Shown here: positions 59,161 to 64,000 of the stretch, one piece after another
How positions within the stretch are numbered: the first letter of the stretch is position 1
Layout: each line of letters starts with the position of its first letter
NCBI RefSeq assembly: GCF_905147365.1
Contig: NC_056428.1
Coordinates: 26,132,001 to 26,196,000 of the forward strand
Length of the DNA: 64,000 bases
Source of the DNA: Aricia agestis
Lineage: Eukaryota > Arthropoda > Insecta > Lepidoptera > Lycaenidae
Direction of reading: 5' to 3'
The notes under the pieces: model-generated
Database searches by the model: none
The model's input: the letters and a program-made list of their open reading frames with translations, nothing else
What the model was told of the DNA's origin: nothing
Position numbers and translations under genes: made by a program

Positions 59161-59929
59161 TTCTGGTGATCAGTTAACTATAAGCCTTATTATATTTCTT
59201 TAGCCCGCTCTAGAGCCTAGAAACGACTGGTCGTATTTGAACTTGAAATACCATTGCAACCGGTTTGTTATGAAAGTACTGAAACGATATTAGAATTTAT
59301 GCAGTAAATCTTCATTCACTGCTACATTGTTCGGGTTACGAGCTATGAGTAAACACGGATCTCAATTCTAGTTACTTTTTAAATTATTGTATGTTATGTC
59401 TGACAAGTGACAACGATGACTAAATGCATGTATATACCTTTGGCACACATATCTAGTCAGTCTATTTACAATCGTATGGCTAACAGCTAATGTCTATAAG
59501 CGGCTAATTTTTGTTTGTTTTTCGGTAATATATCTCGAAATATATTTACTCACGTATTAAACTTTTTGTTATTGTCAATTTGTCACTAATACTTATTACA
59601 AACGTGTTACAAACTTATTAAAAAATGTAAATATTTTACCTATGAATTTTTATGTCCTTGTAATGTTTCGGATGATAGATAAGGCCACGCAAAACTTCAA
59701 GATTGATACGCTAAAATGTACATTTTAAGAATAATAATACACTATGTTTACGTTTATTTGCAAAAACATGGTTTGATTAGTCGGGTATTGACTCTTGTGG
59801 ACTGGGATAATATTAATATTATGCTATTCGTAATTTTCAATCGGACAGGACGTTTCGTTTCTTTTAGTACAAATTTCTCTGCGCATCCAATTTTTGCTGA
59901 GCGATGGGGGTTTAACATTGCTTTTTTTA
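59161..59929. other. No gene seen
   Basis: Unassigned AT-rich sequence. Confidence 0.4.
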
Positions 59930-60225
59930 GGGTTTCGTACCCAAAGGGTTAAAACGGGACCCTATTCATGAGACTTCGATGTCTGTCTGTCCGTCTGTCT
60001 GTCTCCAGGCTGTAACTCAAGAACCGCTATAGCTAGACTACTGAAATTTTCACAGATTGTGTATATCTATCTGTTGCCGCTATGACAACAAACACTAAAA
60101 ATAAAATAAAGTTAATATTTAACCCATACAAAAAACACAATTTTTTGTCTACTTTCACTCTGTACCGGTACGGAACCCTTCATGCGCGAGTCTGACTCGC
60201 ACTTGGCCGATTTTTGTTGGATGAT
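59930..60225 (+). repeat. (GTCT)-bearing interspersed repeat, short complete copy
   Basis: It runs from TTTAGGGTTTCGTACCCAAA through TGTCTGTCTGTCCGTC and TCTGTTGCCGCTATGACAAC to GTCTGACTCGCACTTGGCCG. Confidence 0.75.
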
Positions 60226-60251
60226 AAGAATCATTCAATATCCATAATCAA

Positions 60252-60284
60252 TGTACACCCTGGATGAGTAATCCAGGGTGTACA
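60252..60284. repeat. 14-bp perfect stem hairpin
   Basis: TGTACACCCTGGAT and its complement around a 5-nt loop (GAGTA). Confidence 0.7.
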
Positions 60285-60701
60285 CAATACAAAATATACC
60301 TCCTAATAATGGTGCTAGTTATATAATTTACAACATAATCAAATAATAATTAGTGTGTAAAACGTGATTGGCGAATTGTTTGCGCGTATTGATTGAATTT
60401 GTTGAACGGTCTATTAATTAATATCAGCCTTTAGCCTCGTATAGTTTGTATAGATTATACATAATATATAATATCACTGTGTACTACCAAATACTAATTT
60501 AATATGACAAAGCCAAAATATTTATCAGGCAAAGTGCTCAGTTCTACGGAAAATGTAACCAGTAACCACAGTAAACAAAGAGTAATTAAACTAATTATTA
60601 TACATACTTTAAAGAAATATAATTGATAAATGAAAAGTTTAAAAAATAATAAGATATCTAATGATGAAAAGATCTATTATGAAATAAACGAAAACATAGT
60701 A
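60285..60701. other. No gene seen
   Basis: AT-rich sequence without recognised motifs. Confidence 0.4.
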
Positions 60702-60860
60702 ACTGCCGTACTCAGAGACATTTAATTATTAAAAACCTTCAATTTAATGACGCGTTTGACAGATACTTAATGCATAGGCTTATCTATGTCAAAATTTTAC
60801 ATTAATTACATTTAAGTAAGTATAAATTATGTTATAATATTCCACTCTGAGTGCGGCAGT
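60702..60860. mobile_element. 159-bp TIR MITE
   Basis: It begins ACTGCCGTACTCAGAG and ends CTCTGAGTGCGGCAGT. A lone end of the same family adjoins the satellite at 18768. Confidence 0.75.
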
Positions 60861-61361
60861 AAAACGACTAAATTAATAGGAATCCACACCGCCCTTTTTC
60901 CATTCAAACTTTGTCCCCTGTTTCCTCCCTGGATAATGCTAGTAAAGTTATACTTTTTTTCCTGAATATCTACGGCCACTAATACAATGTCCCTATGTTT
61001 TCTTTTACTGGGAGCATGGCAGTGCTCCAGCCAAGCTTTTTAGCAAAGGCACGGCCGTAGCATACTTTTCTCGAAGCGGTTCGCGGCTTTTTCACACCCT
61101 CTTTATCTTCGATGTTAACAAAGCTAGGGATTTAGAATTTCGGTGACTAGGAGCAAGAATTAAAACTAGCTTAACCTCCAAATTACATAACATTTCGATA
61201 AATAGTTTAATAGTTACGGATGATCAAAGTTACTACATTTTGTCACTCACTGACTGACAGATCATCAAAATTCTAAGGTACTTCTAGCAGGCTTAGAACT
61301 TTGAAATTTGGCAACAAGGTAGGTCGTTATCCACAATGAAAGGGAAAATTATGAAACTGGC
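60861..61361. other. No gene seen
   Basis: Unassigned sequence without a conserved reading frame. Confidence 0.4.
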
Positions 61362-61782
61362 CAAGTGCGAGTCGGACTGGCGTATATAGGGTTTCGTACC
61401 GTAAATTTGTATGGGAGCCCCCCATAAATCACAAGTTTATGTACTTTTTATTACTTATTATTAAAGTTGAAATACAATTAAGTATTTTCTGAAATTTTCA
61501 AAAACCTCACTTTTACCATTATGGATATAGAGCAAAAAAGAGCAAAAAAACGTGTTTGTTGTATGAGACCCCCGATTAATCATTTATTTTAATTTAGTTG
61601 GACTATTAGCTTTTATAGCGACAACAAAAGTAAGTACATAATTTGTAAAAAAAATATCTAGCTATTGCGGTTCTCGAGATCTAGCCTCGTGACACACGGA
61701 CGGACGACAGACAGACAGCGAAGTCTAGACTCATTAGGAATAGGCTCCCGTTTTCATCCTTTGGGCAAGGAAACCTAAAAAC
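61362..61782 (-). repeat. (GACA)-bearing interspersed repeat, diverged complete copy
   Basis: It runs from CTGGCCAAGTGCGAGTCGGA through GTATGAGACCCCCGATTAAT and ACAGACAGACAGCGAAGTC to CGTTTTCATCCTTTGGGCA. Confidence 0.7.
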
Positions 61783-62308
61783 TGAAAAGTATAATTATAT
61801 AACTTTATTAAATAAAAGATAAGATTTTTATGTTTGTGGCTTTGCAAGAACATTAAAAATGGGTTTCGACTTCATAATAATTATTTTACGTACAAAAGGA
61901 AAAATAGTGTTAACAAAGTTAACAATGAAACTATGATAATTAAATTCGATTAAAATATAAATGAAATCAGAACTGCGAATTACGATGTACACTCCATACT
62001 CGCTCGATAGATGGTGTAGCACTCCCTTTATATCGCGGTATCGCTTGTTTGCGGAGTATAATTATTATGGTTTAAAAAAATCCGGGATAGGTCGTAATAC
62101 TCAATCGAAAGTAACATCGGTGCACGAATAACCTCCTGAAAGTTCAAAAGTTGTTGGGCTATCGTCATAGAAATTGTACTTTTTAGAAGTACCTACCTGT
62201 TATTATCAATATATATACCTAGAGATAGAGAATGGGTGCTAAGCTAAGTACAGAAAAGTTTTAACGTGACCTGAAAAGAAAAGAAACCTTAAAAAAAGAA
62301 ATGAAATC
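61783..62308. other. No gene seen
   Basis: Unassigned AT-rich sequence. Confidence 0.4.
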
Positions 62309-62835
62309 CCACCAAAACATTAAATGTAAAAAGGAGCCAAGCAAAATATTGCATAGCAATGCAATATAGCTATCGTAAAAAGTTTTCAGATCACATTCAA
62401 GCCAAGCCTTCAACTTATTTTGTAATTTAAATCAACACTCAGTGAATTTATCAATAGTTTTCTTTATTTTATAATTATTATAGTGGCTTGGCAATGAGCA
62501 CTAGAGAAATAATCAGCGACTGATTGGATTTATTGGCTACCATCGTCCACATGCATCGTTACATTACTAAAATACACTTTACGCTTGCCGTTTGTGTAAG
62601 TATGAACTACCCCAAATATGAAGTTTTATATTTGTTTTTCTTGTGCTCATTGCCGAGCCACTATAATAATTATAAAATAAAGAAAACTATTGATAAATTC
62701 ACTGAGTGTTGATTTAAATTACAAAATAAGTTGAAGGCTTGGCTTGAATGTTATCTGAAAACTTTTTACGATAGCTATATTGCATTGCTATGCAATATTT
62801 TGCTTGGCTCCTTTTTACATTTATTGTTTTGGTGG
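62309..62835. repeat. Long inverted repeat: 193-bp arms, 141-bp loop
   Basis: Arms 62309-62501 and 62643-62835 are near-identical inverted copies with only a few mismatches. The ends CCACCAAAACATTAAATG link it to the MITE family at 37249-37504. If transcribed it would fold into a ~190-bp double-stranded RNA. Confidence 0.88.
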
Positions 62836-63879
62836 TATTTTCATAATTTAATTATTAAATAAGATATGAACGTTTAAAAACCCAAAAAAATGGCCAGATT
62901 TTCCGTTGTCTTCAAACATCCAGAAAACAGATTTGGCTAGATTATACAAAAAAAGCAAAACATAGGAACACAGCTCTAGCCTTTCTTTAATCTTTAATGA
63001 AAAAAGTACTTAAATCGGTTAAGTTTTGGAGAAGGAATCAGGGGACAACGAATCGTTGATTTTTTGTAGTTGTCTCTATCGCGTTCTGTGGTATAGGCTT
63101 GAGGTAAGGGAGACAGCTATAGGTATTACACGTACTTTTTTTTCCTCTGGTGTATCCTCTTAAGCTACATCATGCCCGGTTTCGAAGTTTTTTTGACAGT
63201 AGTTCATCTATTTCCTAGCCCTTTTAAATATTAACCAATCTACAAAGTTTTTGAATTAACCTCTGTCTAAAAGCCTCCATAACTGGGTAGAAGTTAGTGA
63301 TGAATGATTTGTGAATAATTGAAATGTTTGAACCATTGCACTTTCGTAAGTTGGAACTGGGAATGTTCACGATGTGACGAATTTAATTTAAACAATTATT
63401 GCTACATCAGCGCTGCAAATGAAACCAAGTTATGAAATAGCTTAGGTACGGTCAGAATGCGGCAGAATGAAGTGCAATCATCATTATCACCACTCCGTCC
63501 CATACTTCGAGAGTAGACTTTTAAATGTTGTTACCACTAATTACCACCCATCTATTTACATGGCGAAATGCTTTACGCGTGCGAGACAGATTGGGGACAT
63601 CGGTCGGGGTATATGGGATTTCCCAGGCGTACGGTCTTCCCACTAAAACCCAATAGTGCTCCGCTTTAAGCAAAATTACGGGTACGATAAACCTACCGCA
63701 ACAGTTGCCGGATGCCTGCCATTTGGAATCGAAATTCGAATCTTCAAAATATGTAGGTCCTTCAAATATGTCATTTGTACAATCATAGTGGGTTGTGCTA
63801 TTGTTCACAACTGCACAATCATGGTTATCCACTTATTTACTGAAGCTTAACGTAATAAAAGGCCAATGGACAACTTCGC
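62836..63879. other. No gene recognised; one repeat fragment
   Basis: 63595-63710 is a diverged copy of the repeat at 48975-49105. Open frames near 63520-63850 fall over it and are not supported as genes. Confidence 0.45.
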
Positions 63880-64000
63880 TCTCGTCTGTCTGTCCGTCTG
63901 TCTGTCTCCAGGCTGTAGTATCTCAAGAACCGCTAATAGCTAGATTTCTGAAAATTTCACAAAGTATATAATACATCTGTTGCCGCTATAACAAAAAATC
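63880..64000 (+). repeat. (GTCT)-bearing interspersed repeat, cut by the window edge
   Basis: TGTCTGTCCGTCTGTCTGTC, then CAAGAACCGCTAATAGCTAG and TGTTGCCGCTATAACAAAAA; it continues beyond the window. Confidence 0.7.

Overview
This is a piece of an insect nuclear genome, almost certainly from a moth or butterfly. It is AT-rich and mostly non-coding, and it is crowded with repeats typical of Lepidoptera: Helitron-like elements ending in a ...GTCGCGGGCAACAGCTAGT motif, (GACA)/(GTCT)-bearing interspersed repeats, tRNA-derived SINEs with ATT tails, and many small inverted-repeat elements (MITEs). Two host genes are recognisable from spliced exons, both on the + strand.

Layout. (1) 1-6567: repeats, with a 2.1 kb fold-back element (2661-4763) and a 1.7 kb element with ~20-bp periodic arms (4778-6492). 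(2) 6568-7710: the last two coding exons of a UBE2K/E2-25K-type ubiquitin-conjugating enzyme, then its 3'UTR to about 8550; the 5' exons were not found. (3) 8551-26200: intergenic repeats, including a SINE nested in a Helitron, a dead mariner, a pair of hairpin MITEs, a remnant hAT interrupted by a SINE, a ~79-bp satellite derived from SINE sequence, and a nest of Helitrons at 18.8-22.2 kb. (4) 26594-52424: the first three coding exons of a bestrophin chloride-channel gene. Its 22.9 kb first intron holds a complete 4,591-bp P element in antisense orientation (28390-32980), with 31-bp inverted ends, an exact 8-bp target duplication, and a THAP9/P-type transposase gene broken by one stop and three frameshifts. 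(5) 52425-64000: presumably more bestrophin intron, since no later exon was found. It holds another Helitron nest (53.3-58.4 kb), a 576-bp TIR element carrying fused gag and RNase H fragments, a 139-bp tandem repeat and a 527-bp long hairpin.

The host genes are unrelated: UBE2K is a cytosolic/nuclear ubiquitin E2 and bestrophin is a membrane anion channel. The interest lies in the mobile elements. Target-site duplications fix the exact ends of about a dozen of them, and nesting gives their relative ages. Boundaries and splice sites were read by eye; family names for small non-coding elements rest on termini and duplication length, not on a database search.
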